64,000 bases of DNA from Thuidium tamariscinum. Its lineage: Eukaryota; Streptophyta; Bryopsida; Hypnales; Thuidiaceae. Below, piece by piece: positions 1-11,728 of this stretch (its first letter is position 1; every line of letters starts with the position of its first letter). The DNA lies in assembly GCA_947034885.2 (NCBI GenBank), contig OX344750.2, forward strand, positions 17,106,053 to 17,170,052, given 5' to 3'. Below the pieces are notes generated by a model that saw nothing but the letters and a program-made list of their open reading frames with translations, had not been told where the DNA came from and did no database searches. Position numbers and translations under genes: made by a program.

Positions 1-1344
1 CTACGATACTTTTAGAGTTTTCTTAAAAAAAATCAAAGAATTATTTTGAGATTACAGTGGGAGTGTATTCCCTTGATTGGCAAATCACTGATAAGACATT
101 TCAATGTAGCAAAGATTGCAATGTTTGGATTTTAAATGCAAAAGTTATTAAAGGTGAAAGTGTTTTAAGTAGATGTGGTGGTTTTTGTGTGTGAAAGAGA
201 GACCTACTTATGTATCTACTGAGATTTCCTACTTGTTTTTGAATGAGGGAATGTATGTGGATACATCAATAGGCGGCATGCTCTCTAATAAAAAATTTGA
301 GTAGATTTGGATGGAGTGGCATTCCTTCCCAAAACATAAAATGTGAGTTGATACATGAATAGGTGTCTTTCTACCTTTCTTACAAAAAAATGGAGAGATT
401 TGGAAAGACAGTCCTTTCCAAAATAGGATATGTGAATGGACACTTAAATAAGTGTCTCACGTCTTTGACAACATAGGTAGATGTTTTTAAATTGTTTCTT
501 TGTTTTGTATCAAATTGAGCATTTAGCACTTTTCTAATGTCTATGCTAGATAAGAATACCAATTTGCATCTAAATAAAAAATTGAGGGATGTTTATTTTT
601 ATTAAATTACTTGATATTTCATGTATATTGATGGAAGGCAAAAGAATATTAATGATTCTTTTTTGTGCATTTTTGGAATTCGTTTGAATATACTAGAATT
701 TTTCAAAGCATTTGAAAATATGTACATCTAAATAAAATATTAGACTCTTATGAATAGATAAAATATATTATTAGCAAAAGAATGTATAGTGGTTGGTTGT
801 AGAAAAGGACACAATTTGGTGCCATTATTCCAAGGGTATGTGGATCCATGATCATCATTGTCACTGTATGAGATGCAACACCTATATTGAACAAAAAAGT
901 ACTTAAAACTAAATTATATACACAATCAAATTCTAAGAGCCATAAGAAGTCTAGAGTCAATCTTTGGTACACTCATATATAAGATTTCAAGATTTCATAT
1001 ACTGTTCAAATAATGCATGGTAAAGTGCAATTAGAATTTTCCTTCACTTGCTAATGAGATCTAGTAAAGAAAATTTATATTTTATAGCATTGGCTATTAG
1101 TGTGCTTATAGTGTGCTCATAATATGCTCAAGTGCAATTTGTGTCAATTATGTATATATGAAAAATGTAATGTGTCACATAAATGGATGTTTGGAAATCT
1201 TAATGTAGCATGCAAATGCATATTTGGAGCCACTCTATATAGACCCTAGCTATCTTTGAAAGGCATTAGATGTTTTTTGTCCCTTTAGAAGACTTTAGAT
1301 TCCCGGATTGTGGGAACAAATCGGGAATGCTGGGAACTTTTGCC
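1..1344. other. AT-rich intergenic DNA, no gene seen
   Basis: Very AT-rich sequence with only short chance open frames and no recognisable protein similarity. No RNA gene or clear terminal-repeat element was found here. Confidence 0.6.
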
Positions 1345-1377
1345 ATCTAATGTGGCTAAGAGACTACTACATTAGAT
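1345..1377. repeat. 33-bp imperfect hairpin, copy 1 of a dispersed family
   Basis: Near-palindrome with arms ATCTAATGTGG and CTACATTAGAT around a loop containing TAAGAGACT. The reverse complement of the perfect hairpin at 22398-22430 has the same layout and nearly the same loop, and a shorter relative lies at 35121-35143. AT-rich DNA follows directly. Probably the conserved core of an old MITE, but the outer ends are not defined. Confidence 0.5.
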
Positions 1378-3130
1378 AGTATTAATTAATTATTTTTAAA
1401 ATTAGTTGAAAATTAATTTGTGTCCTAATGATGGATGAATGTTGAAATACAATGCTTCACTAAATTTTTAATAATTGCTATCTTGATAGTTTCTTAGAAA
1501 ATAAAAAGGTTGTTATAACAATGAAGGATTTGAAGTTTGACATATGTAGGATCCTTCCTTAATCTCTTAAATCTCTACAACACATTCCCCTTCTACAAAA
1601 GCTCCTCCTTGCAACCATCCTTTTTTTAAAAATTGCATATTTTTGTTCATATCTCTATACAAAAATATCATTTATTAGAGTTTTTTGAAATTGTTCATTT
1701 GAAGCAAGGTTGTCTTTTAAAGATTCAAATATTACATTGGATCAATGAGAAGTTAGTTAGACTACAATGACAAACACGCAAAGCCCTCTGTTCATTGTCT
1801 AAAATGTAGACATCAGACTACATTACTTGGAAGCACTCCAACGTCCATTTTTAGACAATGTATAGATTGAAAATGACTTTTCATCTTCATTATTGCTTAG
1901 ATGAAAGTCATCCTAATTTGTAGAGATAATTTAAGAAATTGTTGTTTTTACCTAGTGGTTGAATTTGGTATTCTTTGACTTCCCATTTTTCTAGAATTAC
2001 AAATTTGGAAGTCATGTCAAGTACTTGACCAAGCCAAAATTGCATCGACTCTAATTCAAAATTGGATTTGCAAAAATGAGGTTATAGATTTAAAAAACAC
2101 AAAAATTTCAAAGAATCCCCTTGTCAAGAAAACCTCATTTCAAATTCATTTTTAAAAAATGTACTAGAAAAATTACAATACTTTGCTTGCAATTTAGAAG
2201 GAATTTAGAAATTTTTCTTTCAAATTTCATAGAAACTAGTGTTGGTGAATCTAACTATATAGATGAAATCTACAACTCAAAATCTACAATTTTTATTTGT
2301 CTATTAATTCAAAACATTCTTTCAATTAGTACTTCATGGTGATTATTGCTATAAGAAGCTAGACTTTAGAAGTTTATTGAGGTGTTAATTTGTAAATGCC
2401 CAAGGCACCAAAATCTGGTAATTGCAAAACTTTGAAGTCAAATAAAACCTAACTAAATTGCTATTTTCAGAAAGTTCTTTTTGAAGTTTAGTTTCCATGT
2501 TAAAAATTCGATTTGAAAAATGAATAATAGTAATTCTCTATTCAAGATTTTATGCAAGGGTACCCATTGCAATTTTGACTTTCTGTAGTGTTGAGGGCTC
2601 TTGAAAATGAGCCTCAAGTACATTAGATCTTAAATTAAAAAATCACATTCAAAATTCATTTACAAAAATTGTAGAGTAGATTTTGAGAAGTCATAAATTG
2701 AATTGAGTTATGCATGTTAAGCCTTTTAACTTCATATTTTTTTGGTCACCAATTTTTCAGATTTGACTTGCAAAAAGAGGATAGAAAAACTTCACATCCT
2801 TTTTACAGTTTTAACACCCTCATATTCAAACATTATAATCTTTCACTCCATAAATGATATTGTTGTGCTTTTTTTTTATATGTGATTTGTAATATGTCTA
2901 GTTTGAATTTGTACGGGTACAATTGAGAAAAATTGATAAAACTTATTAAAATGTTGTCATTTTGTCCAATTTAAAGCAGATTCCGAAGCCCTTGGGCATT
3001 TAGGAGTTAGTTTTCAGTAGCTTAAATTAAAAGTTTAATTTAAATTAAAAGTTTACGTATACGCGGTCAAAGGACCACCACGGTCGAACAGCCTCCTTCC
3101 TCTTGTCAGTTTCGTCTTCCCCGTTTCCGG
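1378..3130. other. AT-rich intergenic DNA with an old dispersed repeat
   Basis: No gene seen. The part at about 2095-2345 is a diverged match, same orientation, to about 19110-19385 (shared words include ACCTCATTTCAAATTCATTT and GATGAAAT). A small inverted repeat (TCATTGTCTAAAA near 1792, TTTTTAGACAATG near 1847) is also present. The last ~130 bp becomes GC-richer and leads into the promoter and leader of the next gene. Confidence 0.5.
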
Positions 3131-3131
3131 C

Positions 3132-3139
3132 AACCCTAA
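3132..3139 (+). promoter_or_regulatory. telo-box-like AACCCTAA upstream of the MOS11-like gene
   Basis: Exact AACCCTAA about 285 bp before the start codon, in a pyrimidine-rich leader. In plants this word is the core of the telo box found in promoters and 5' leaders of housekeeping genes. The same 8-mer lies upstream of the other three genes in the window. Confidence 0.4.
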
Positions 3140-3422
3140 GTTTCGTTTCCTCGTTTCGTTTTTAGTTTTCGTGCTCCCACTCTCTCAGTGCCGTTTCCGC
3201 AACAAGCACGTCCTCCATCGCCAGCGCGCGCAACTTGCCAGAACCGCGTCATGAGTCATCGCAGTCTCCCCGATTCATTCCCGTAACTTGGAGCCTCGAT
3301 TATGCTCACTTACACGGACACAATAGCTTTCAGCTGATGTTTGCGGCGCCCTTCGCCGGTGTTTGAGAGGTTATTAGTGGAGTTTCCTGGATTAGAAAAG
3401 ATTCAGAATTGAGAGAGGTGAG

Positions 3423-4001
3423 ATGGCCTCAGCCGGCGTGCAAAAAGAGCAGTCTGCGCAGTTGGAGGGAGTGAAGCAGGCGGGTGCTGCAGCACATGGT
3501 CTCGAGGATGGTGAGCATGTGAAGGAGGGCGAGGAGAGTGGTTTGTTTGATACGAAATTCGATGTGAATGGAAATGTGGAGGCGGGGAAAGAGGAAGGGT
3601 TGGTAGCCGCGACGACGCCCGCGGTTGTGACGGATATCGAGAAGAAAAGGAGGCGGGCAGAGCGGTTTGGCACCGACCTCAAGATATCCGAGGCGGAGAA
3701 GCGGAAGCTGCGAGCTGCGAGGTTTAATGATGGCACGAAGAACGGCAATACTGAAGCAGAGGCGAAAACTCAAACTAAGGTGCCTGATAGTCCTGCGAAG
3801 AGTCTTTCGGCCGCGGCAAAGAGTGCTCTGATTGCGGCGGAGAATGCCAAGAGGAAAGCCCGGGCGGAGCGGTTTGGAAGCATCCCTCAAGATGTGAAAG
3901 TCGCCGGTGAAAGTAAGGTCGCCGCAAAACCTAAGCTTTCGCAAGATGAGGAGGCCAAGAAGAAGGCGCGCATGGCTAGATTTACCGTGGAGGCGAAATA
4001 A
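3423..4001 (+). CDS. MOS11: MOS11/SARNP/Tho1-like mRNA-export protein
   Basis: Single-exon gene of 192 codons. The protein is highly charged and repeats a basic motif of the form (K/R)-x-R-A-x-R-F-(G): residues 74-83 (KKRRRAERFG), 92-101 (EKRKLRAARF), 142-152 (AKRKARAERFG) and 178-187 (AKKKARMARF). These repeats mark plant MOS11 and animal SARNP/CIP29 proteins, nuclear partners of the TREX mRNA-export machinery (UAP56 helicase in other species). No SAP domain is apparent at the N terminus, which is instead acidic and low-complexity. The first ATG of the frame follows a GC-rich leader, and the stop falls directly after the last repeat, where family members usually end. An antisense open frame over the same bases is a shadow. 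Role and nuclear location are inferred from family membership; the repeat pattern is seen directly. Confidence 0.88.
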   Translation: MASAGVQKEQSAQLEGVKQAGAAAHGLEDGEHVKEGEESGLFDTKFDVNGNVEAGKEEGLVAATTPAVVTDIEKKRRRAERFGTDLKISEAEKRKLRAARFNDGTKNGNTEAEAKTQTKVPDSPAKSLSAAAKSALIAAENAKRKARAERFGSIPQDVKVAGESKVAAKPKLSQDEEAKKKARMARFTVEAK

Positions 4002-5822
4002 GGTTCGGAGGGCTTGAGATCTGATGCGACAAGGAGGCGTTTTTTTTCCTACTCATCTTCCTCAAGTTTTTTCTTTTCTGTGCATAGAGGGCTTCAGGGT
4101 CGTCGTAGAAATTTTCTAGAGTCGGAGAAGTTATTCCTGTCCCCTTGGATCACGGTTTTCTATACATGCATTTGTTGCTGCTGCCTAGTCGTGCATGTCT
4201 AAGCAATATCTTGGGTCGGGAGTGCTGGTTATTTCAGGGATTTTTGTTTGTCTTCGGTGCTTTATGGAGTTTTCGAAAGCTTGTCAGTGCTTGTGTCCTT
4301 CCAAGGTTGTAGTGTCCAGTCTCGGTTCATAGTGAGCTGCCCGATAGCCTGCTGAATGCGAGCGAGTTAGTAATTTACAATGTTTAGGATTGAGTCGGCA
4401 TGCGCACCATGGTCTAAGTATACTTGCTTTGATCACATTGTTTCTGTTTTGTTACCTCTTTTGACGTTCGGAATAGTTCGGTCTGCGCGGTTTCTTTGTT
4501 TTTGTATTCTTGGTTTCCACTCTTTCCTGAGGATGTAATGAATTTAGCTTACATTGTAATAGCTTAAAAACTCTTCTCACTGGAAGTCTAAAACGTGTTA
4601 CTGGTATCTTCTTCAGTTAGTCCATTAGTGCTTTTAGAGAATTATAGTTTCTATGTCACAATCCGAAGGTCTCAGTCGTAGTCCTAACCGTGTGTTTAGA
4701 CCCGTGGTTGTCTAGGCACACGGTCGGAGTAGATGATATAATTTGAATGACTTAATTCTAGGTCATTTTGTGATAACTAAGTGTGCAATAGTATATAAAT
4801 GAGAGCTTAGCTGCCAGGTGATTCTTCTCTCTGTCGGCAATATTAGCATGTTGGTGTTTTGTGCGAGAAGCACATGATCAACATGTGTCCTTTTTCCGCT
4901 TTGTTTTGAAGTTTTACACGTGTGGTCTTGTGAGTCTTCATGTTCGTCCATTTGGGTGTAATCTTGTTGGTTGCCCTAGTGTACCCAAGGTTTCACTTCC
5001 CGCCTGGATTCAGGAGTCCTCGTGTTCTAGTAATGTTCTGATGTCTCTGTTTCTGTTTGACTTGCTTTCGTGTAATTCAGGGGACCAGGAATTTCGTCTG
5101 CAGGTGTCGACTTTTGAGGGTAGATTATTTGTTAGTTAGATACTTGTAGATCACTAGGCAGAAGAATTGGTCATTAGGTTCATCCTCTCTGAGATCTAGT
5201 CGATTTATTGATAGAGAATCTACCCAATTCACATTTTAGAAGATTTTGGATTAGTAAAGTGGATGTGAACTAGATTTTAATGTTCTACTGAAGAGAGGTG
5301 GCCTAAAGAGAACTATGCCCAATCTACTGTATTTTCAACCTAACTTTTTTTTGTTCAACTCGTGACATTAAAATGCTGTAGCTTATGACTCCTTGTATGT
5401 TCATTTTTTTTGTAATTGTATCCTCTTGTGCAAGTCATACTCCAATGAATGCCGGATTATGCACTCGGTCGATCTGGTTTTGGTGCCAACTGTTGGCAAG
5501 TGGATCTTTTTTCTGTGTAGGGTTTATTTTCTTGTAGGTACTACACCAAATTTTGTACATTGGAAATCGACAGCGACGGGAAGGAGAGCGTCCTTCGAGC
5601 AAGATCGTAATGGGATAACTCCACAGCAGGAAGTTTTTATTCCTCCTTGCCGAGGGCGTACTTATGCTGCGCAAGCTCTGGGGCACTCTTATCAAAATAC
5701 GCGATCATATGTGGTTCTCTGACTCATCTCAGCAGGAGATTGCTGGGATTGACCTATCTCTTACTGCCGTACTTGTTTGAGTTGGTACTCCTCTAGAAGT
5801 TGTGAAACCTACACTAAAGAAA
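4002..5822. other. 3' flank of the MOS11-like gene and unassigned DNA
   Basis: The first several hundred bases are GC-moderate and probably contain the 3' UTR. A perfect-arm hairpin (ACCGTGTG ... CACACGGT, about 4688-4725) lies inside. Farther on, 5540-5722 is an open, GC-richer stretch preceded by a pyrimidine tract and CTTGTAG, so it could be an exon or an exon relic, but I recognise no domain and no matching upstream exon. Confidence 0.4.
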
Positions 5823-5824
5823 TA

Positions 5825-5914
5825 CTCCCTCTGCCCCACTGAAAGCTTCCCAAATTCTTCCTGCAAAGATTGTAAATCAGCCTTATTAGGAAGCATTTAG
5901 CGAGACAGAGGGAG
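5825..5914. mobile_element. Stowaway-type MITE (Tc1/mariner), 90 bp
   Basis: Terminal inverted repeats begin CTCCCTCTG on both strands (left CTCCCTCTGCCCCACT, right complement CTCCCTCTGTCTCGCT) and the element is flanked by TA at 5823-5824 and 5915-5916. This matches plant Stowaway MITEs, which are mobilised by mariner-like transposases. It is short and has no coding capacity. Relatives lie at 22768-22848 and 48582-48801. Confidence 0.85.
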
Positions 5915-6134
5915 TATAAGTCAGTGTGCTTTTAAAGCTACGTTTTAAGAGCTCATTGCACTTCAGGGGAAGCTAAACTCCTTTAAAAAAATTTCAATAA
6001 GTTTTTGTGGGAAGAAAAAAGGAATTGGCATCCAACTCAAGTTGTTTCTTTTTTTTTCGACCTTTGTGGAATTGGTTACAAACATTTGAAGTTGAAATGC
6101 AATGGCCTCTATAAGTGACCCCTATCGAAATGTA

Positions 6135-7118
6135 CAGTCGGGTACCATAAACTTACGAATTTTTGCATTCACAGTGAAAAAAAGTTCACTGCTGCCCACT
6201 TTGACACCCTCCCGAGGGCTGAAAAATTAATATTTTTTCATGAAATTATTTTTACAAGATCCTCTCTATGCTAATAACATATGTGCTAAATTTCAAGTCC
6301 AAATGATTTATACAAAAAAAGATATTCAAACATGTACCAACATGTGCAATTCAAAAAAAATTTCACTACTACCAACTTTGACACCCTCCCAAAAATTGAC
6401 AAAAAAAAGTTTTGGCCTTGAAATTTTTGGTGTAAGATCACTTTAGTGTTACTAACTAATGTGCCAAATTTCAAGTTCAAAATTTTTTCTCACAAAGAGT
6501 AGTTCAACTTCTACCAACATGTGTAGTTATGGATTTTTTTTTCCATAACACATGTTGGTAGATTTTGAATATATCTTTTTTTAAGGAAATCTTCTGGCCT
6601 TGAAATTTGACATACATATTATCAACATAGAGGTGACCTCATGCCAAAAATTTCATGGTAAATAAACAATTTTTTTGCTCTTGGGAGGGTGTCAAAGTTG
6701 GGCCATAGAAAAATTGTTTCTCATGGCTACACTTGTCAGTTGGTAGAATTTGAACTACTCTTTGTAGGAAATTCTTTTGAACTTGAAATTTGGCACATTA
6801 GTTAGTAACACTAAGGTGATCTAACACCAAAAATTTTATAGCCAAAACTTCTTTTTGTCAATTTTTGGGAGGGTGTCAAAGTTGGTAGTAGTGAAATTTT
6901 TTTTTGAACTACACATGTTGGTACATGTTTGAAAATCTTTTCTTGTATAAATCATTTGGACTTGAAATTTGGCACATATGTTATTAGCATAGAGAGGATC
7001 TTGTAAAAAAAATTTTGTGGAAAAATATTAATTTTTCAACCCTCGGGAGGGCGTTAAAGTGGGCAGCAGTGAACTTTTTTTTCATTGTGAATGCAAAAAT
7101 TCGTAAGTTTATGGTACC
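6135..7118. mobile_element. Foldback element with ~180-bp sub-repeats, copy 1
   Basis: The two halves are inverted copies: GGTACCATAAACTTACGAAT near 6141 is mirrored at about 7099-7118. The left end reads TA-CAGTCGGGTACC. Within the arms a unit of about 175-185 bp recurs, marked by TTGACACCCT at 6201 and 6378, and by its complement near 6688, 6871 and 7049. No long coding frame exists. The related larger element at 36203-37593 has the same ends and units. The TA plus CAGT start suggests a Tc1/mariner-pogo-type end, but the right end is degraded and no transposase is linked. Confidence 0.75.
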
Positions 7119-7835
7119 TTGAAGAAAGCAAAATGTACCTCTATATAAGAGGTTGCTTTTAAAATTAGGTTGCTTTTAGAGCACCCTACCTTAGGCTAGT
7201 GATTAGGTTACTAACCCATTTATAGTGATTAGGTTTCTAACCCATAACATGGATGAGGGTCATTTGTTTTTGTCAAAAACCAATTAAAATTGTCAATATT
7301 ATTGCTTTTATCCAAGATAATCCAAAAAATACTTTTTAAAGAATCTAATTGTAGGATCTTGTACTTTACATGCACAAGATGATGAAGTAAAAGTTTCATG
7401 AAGTTTGACCATACAAGAATGGAAGATGTTAGCATTCAAAGAGTTGAAGAAAAAAGTTTTATGTGCAATGGCTTGCAATTTTAGATGACTTTGACCATCA
7501 TTTCTAGAAATTTTTTGCTCTATAAACCTTGAATTTCAAAAATTTTGTATTGAAGAATTGAGTTGGAGGTCCAAGATTTTTTTTTTGAAACAAATCTAGT
7601 TGATTCTCATTCTTTAAAAAATTATTAAGTAGATGTAGGTCTAAGATTAGGAGAAAAAACAAATTGTTAATAGCTCCTAGATGGAACTGAAATACAATGA
7701 TTCTAATGGTGAGATTATTCTTAAAGCAAACCTATCTTTGATAAACAATTTTGTTTTGAAAAATTATAAAATTGCAATAAGAAATTATAAATTCTTTAAG
7801 TTACTTTCTCAAGTAGATGCTTAAATAACCAATGG
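7119..7835. other. AT-rich spacer between foldback element and MITE
   Basis: No gene or repeat structure found beyond AT-rich low-complexity sequence. Confidence 0.5.
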
Positions 7836-8060
7836 TACTAGTATGTGAGTATAAATATGTGAGCATGTGAACCTTGAGCATGAGTATAAGTAGATATACA
7901 ACAACCAATGAAAGTGATTATGACATAAACACCTACAATATAGGTATCTATAGCATAGTTGTATTGTAAGTATATAAATTTTTTTTATTATAGACACCTT
8001 ATTATAGATATGTAATCTTCTAGGTTCATGGGCTTACACTATTAAGCTCACATAATAGTA
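7836..8060. mobile_element. ~225-bp TA-flanked MITE, copy 1
   Basis: The ends are inverted: TACTAGTATGTGAG on the left and CTCACATAATAGTA on the right. The internal sequence matches two further copies at 38054-38303 and 38761-38968 (shared words include ATACAACAACCA and TATAGCATAGTTG). TA at each end suggests Tc1/mariner-like insertion. There is no coding capacity. Confidence 0.7.
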
Positions 8061-11000
8061 TAACTTTTTCTTTTGGGCACCACTTAAGATTTTTTTTTTA
8101 AAATTCCCACAAAGTTCTAGTAAGTTTTATAATCTTATGAAAAAGTTACAAAAAGTTTCAATAATAATTGAAGCCATAGGAACATGCCTAGAATTCATTG
8201 TGTCCCTTAAAGAACAATTGTCTTTTAGGTGTTAAGGTATAAATAATTTGGTTTTCAAGAGAATTCTAAAAGCATGAAGGTAATTACACCTAAAATTGTA
8301 CAAATAAACAATTCAATATGGTTCCCATTATTATATTGGTAAAAAATATATAGGGTCTTGTTGGTAGTCAAAAGACAATTTTTGATTCTCCTTAAAATGC
8401 ATTTTTTAACACCATATGATAAAACTATAAATTTTCATAGGAGAGAAAAATAAATATTTTTAAGATTGACATTACACTCTTGTGAATAGTGGTAGTACAT
8501 TTTAGGCAAGAATCTAAAGTGGTTGTTTTAGAAAGTAGTCAAAATTAGGCATAGTTACCTTACAAGAGTCCAAACTGAGTTCCAATTGAAAAGGATTGAG
8601 CTCTAAATGAAGGTTAGTGCTATAAGTAGAACATGAGAGCCTTTAATACCTTTTGAATCATGTAGGATATCTAATAATAATCCAAATTGGAAGTGCCATG
8701 TGATATTGGATTTCGCTTAGCATGAATACTAATTTTTTCATGATTGTACACTTCAATTTTTTTACTTTCAATGTCAAATATGCAAAAAATACCATGTTTT
8801 GTCAACATTGGACTTTCCGAACTTTGAACTTTGAAAAGATGGGCCTATGATTATAGCTTGGAATTGCAAAATTCTTATTCTTTGTATGATCCTATGTTGT
8901 TTACACTTATTCTTGAAATTTTTAATTTTCAAAGATGAAATCACATGTCATCTATAAGTCATAAAAATTAGCTCGAAAATTTGAATTTTTTTCATAGCTG
9001 AATGTAATGTAGTAGAGTATTATGGAATAAAATAATTTAGTTTGTCTTTTTATAATTGATTAGACCTTGATTTCAGCTCTAAAGTATCAATTGCAATAAA
9101 ATATTTAATTTTAGAAATTTTCAAAACTTCAAATTGTAGATGAAACTAGACTTAATAAAATTCATTTCTTTATTGGACTCAAATTTACAAAAGATCATAT
9201 TTACGTCTCAAATTCACATTGAAAACAAAGAACTTGAAATTGCCAAAATACACAATATGGTAATCCATGGATCAAATATCTTTTTATGTAGAATAAGCAA
9301 CAAAAATAGTACAATAAGATATTTTCTAGCCAAGATTTTTTTTCATTATTTTTTGGCAACAAATAAAGTGATTTCTAGTTGAATAGTAAAACCATTTCCA
9401 TCCACCAACATGGATGAAACATATAATGTGGATGAAAATACATGTATGCATTCTAAAATGTCTAAATTCATTTATAAGAGGATAATATTGTTTTTCAATT
9501 TTGTAGCCATTAATCATCCCTTCATTGAAAATAGGAAAATTCATTGCCAAATATTTTCTCCAAAAAAATTGTTTTATTAGATGAAAAATGTGTGCTTAAT
9601 AAGGCTATGAGTTCTTAGAATGTGGTGAATATAGAAACTTTGTGACAACATCAATACATTAGTTGTCTAAGTTCAACTTCTTTAGATTATAATATTAATT
9701 AATATTTTATATTAAATTCTTTTTTAATGTTTAAAAATATTTTTAAATTTTAGATTTTTAATAATTAATATTTTTAGATTTTTAATATTTAATATTTTGA
9801 CAACCAAAATTTCGTTCTATTAGAGGAAAGAAAATAGGCTTGAAATAGCCATTTCCTTTTGTCAAATTCGATCTAATGTTTATTGATAAATTTGTTCTCC
9901 CAAGCATTGTTTCCAATACAATGGACAATTCATTGCTTACCTTCATATAAAATCACACAACGTTAAATCTTGAAAACTTTAATTGAAAAGTACTTGTATC
10001 TATCTCTTTTTAATGCTCAATGTCATCGAAAGGCAAATTCTTGACTTTCCAATAGGGGTTCTTTTTTGCAATATGAGGCTATAACTATAGCTAGAATCTC
10101 CCTTCAAAATTTGTTGCTTATAAGAATAACATTGTACCCTATGTGAAGGTCAAATTCAATGTAATTTAAATCTTTTTGTTGAAAAGTTCTACATGGCATT
10201 TAGTGATTGGTGCAAGGTGATGTAGACTTGTCAAAATTTGACGTGGAAATTCGACATCTTTGTGGCAAATCAAACCTTCACATATACGAGAGGGCTCGGA
10301 AATGGTGCGGGCTCTTCGAATTGTCTCATGGATGGCTCTGAAATGGACTCTTGATTTAGGGCTTTTTTTTGGGACTAGTGTCCCCCTGTGCTGGCCTCAT
10401 TGTAGAGGCTAGATTTTGGAGGGACGAACTAGTAGAGGTCAAAATTCTGACAAATTGGCGAAATTTCGCCCAAAAAAAAAGTCCTATTTTGATTACATTA
10501 GAGCATGATAAGAATTGTTTTTTACTTCTTCAATGGATGATTTAAGAGTCACAATGGGTTTTTTCTTAATTAAGTGGATAGGTGTGTACTAACTTTATTC
10601 AAAATAATGATAGTTAGTCCAACTACCTTCTTATAAATGTTAAAAAATTTGAAAAAATGATTTATTCAAGCATTCATTTCAGTTTTAGAAAGGATTGCTT
10701 TTAGAAACCATCTCCATTACTTTTTACATATTGCAATGCTAATTTTTGAACATAGCCATATTTTTTTCCAAACAAAGCATGTGTGGTTTTTCAAGGCCTA
10801 TGAATCACAAAATAGGGACCTATGTGAGATTTTGTTTGAAAATTTATAAGTAATTCATAAATGCTCTGAAAATTATGAAACAACTTGTGTTAGATTCCTC
10901 ATCTATTTCTCTGTGACTGAAAAATGAGCTAAAAATATTCCCATCTTAAATCCTCCCTTACAGTCTAAACACAAATATCTGCCTTTCAGATAAAGATCTA
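8061..11000. other. AT-rich intergenic DNA, no gene seen
   Basis: Low-complexity AT-rich sequence with only short chance frames. A GC-richer patch at about 10230-10480 includes the palindromic word GGCGAAATTTCGCC but shows no clear coding or terminal-repeat structure. After about 10990 the base composition rises towards the promoter of the next gene. Confidence 0.5.
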
Positions 11001-11495
11001 TATCCGGCACGTAACAAACGAAAGGGTATCACCCCCGGGTATCCCGTCGTAACCACCGGTTGTCGACGCTAGGGTAAAGAAACTCAAAACCAAAGCCAGC
11101 AGCGCTTCTTTCTGTCTTCTCCGTCATCTTCGTTTCGCTTAACTTATTTGTTTTTGCGTCTGTATGCTGCAATCGCCAGACTTCCGAAGCTTATCTCACT
11201 CCCTCGACGTGAAGCTCTGTAACTTTCCCATCTCGAAGGACCGCAGAAGTACAAGGCGGAGAGGCGCCGACGAAGGCCCGACCGAGCCTTGGGCTGGGCA
11301 CCGTTGAGGAAGGTTGGTGGATGAAATTGACCCCCTCGGTTTGGGGTTTCGGGGTCTGCTTGCTTGCGAGAATGAGCGAGATGGTGATTATGTGATTAGT
11401 ATATGAGAATTCTTCTACTTCTTCTTCTGTGTACAATGGTGGTGAGGGCGATGGTTGGATGAGGAAGACGACGAAGTTACTGCGGGGTGTGGGAG

Positions 11496-11504
11496 TTAGG
11501 GTTT
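11496..11504 (-). promoter_or_regulatory. telo-box-like AAACCCTAA in the leader of the RRM gene
   Basis: TTAGGGTTT on the + strand, about 225 bp before the predicted start codon. It is followed by a TGGN tetranucleotide-rich stretch (about 11583-11655). The leader may contain a 5' UTR intron ending at TTGCAG near 11697, but this is not proven. Confidence 0.4.
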
Positions 11505-11582
11505 GTTTGTTGTGTGTTTGGGGAGGTAGACGTTTCTTAGGGTATGGTGGAGTGGAGTGGAGGAGAGGAGAGGAGGAATGTT

Positions 11583-11655
11583 TGGCTGGTTGGTTGGTTG
11601 GATGGATGATTGGATGGTTTTGAGATGGTTGGTTGGTTGGCTGGCTGGCTGGCTT
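11583..11655 (+). repeat. TGGN tetranucleotide-rich microsatellite in 5' leader
   Basis: Runs of TGGT, TGGA and TGGC units just upstream of the RRM gene. Short open frames over it are artefacts of the repeat. Confidence 0.7.
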
Positions 11656-11728
11656 ATGGGTGCTTGCTTGTGGTGACTCATGCGTTTGGCTTGCAGCTCA
11701 TCAGAGGTTTTAGGGTTGGTGGCACAGC

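Noticed and set aside
10230..10480. GC-richer patch with palindrome GGCGAAATTTCGCC
   Set aside because: No terminal repeats, target duplication or coding frame could be shown.
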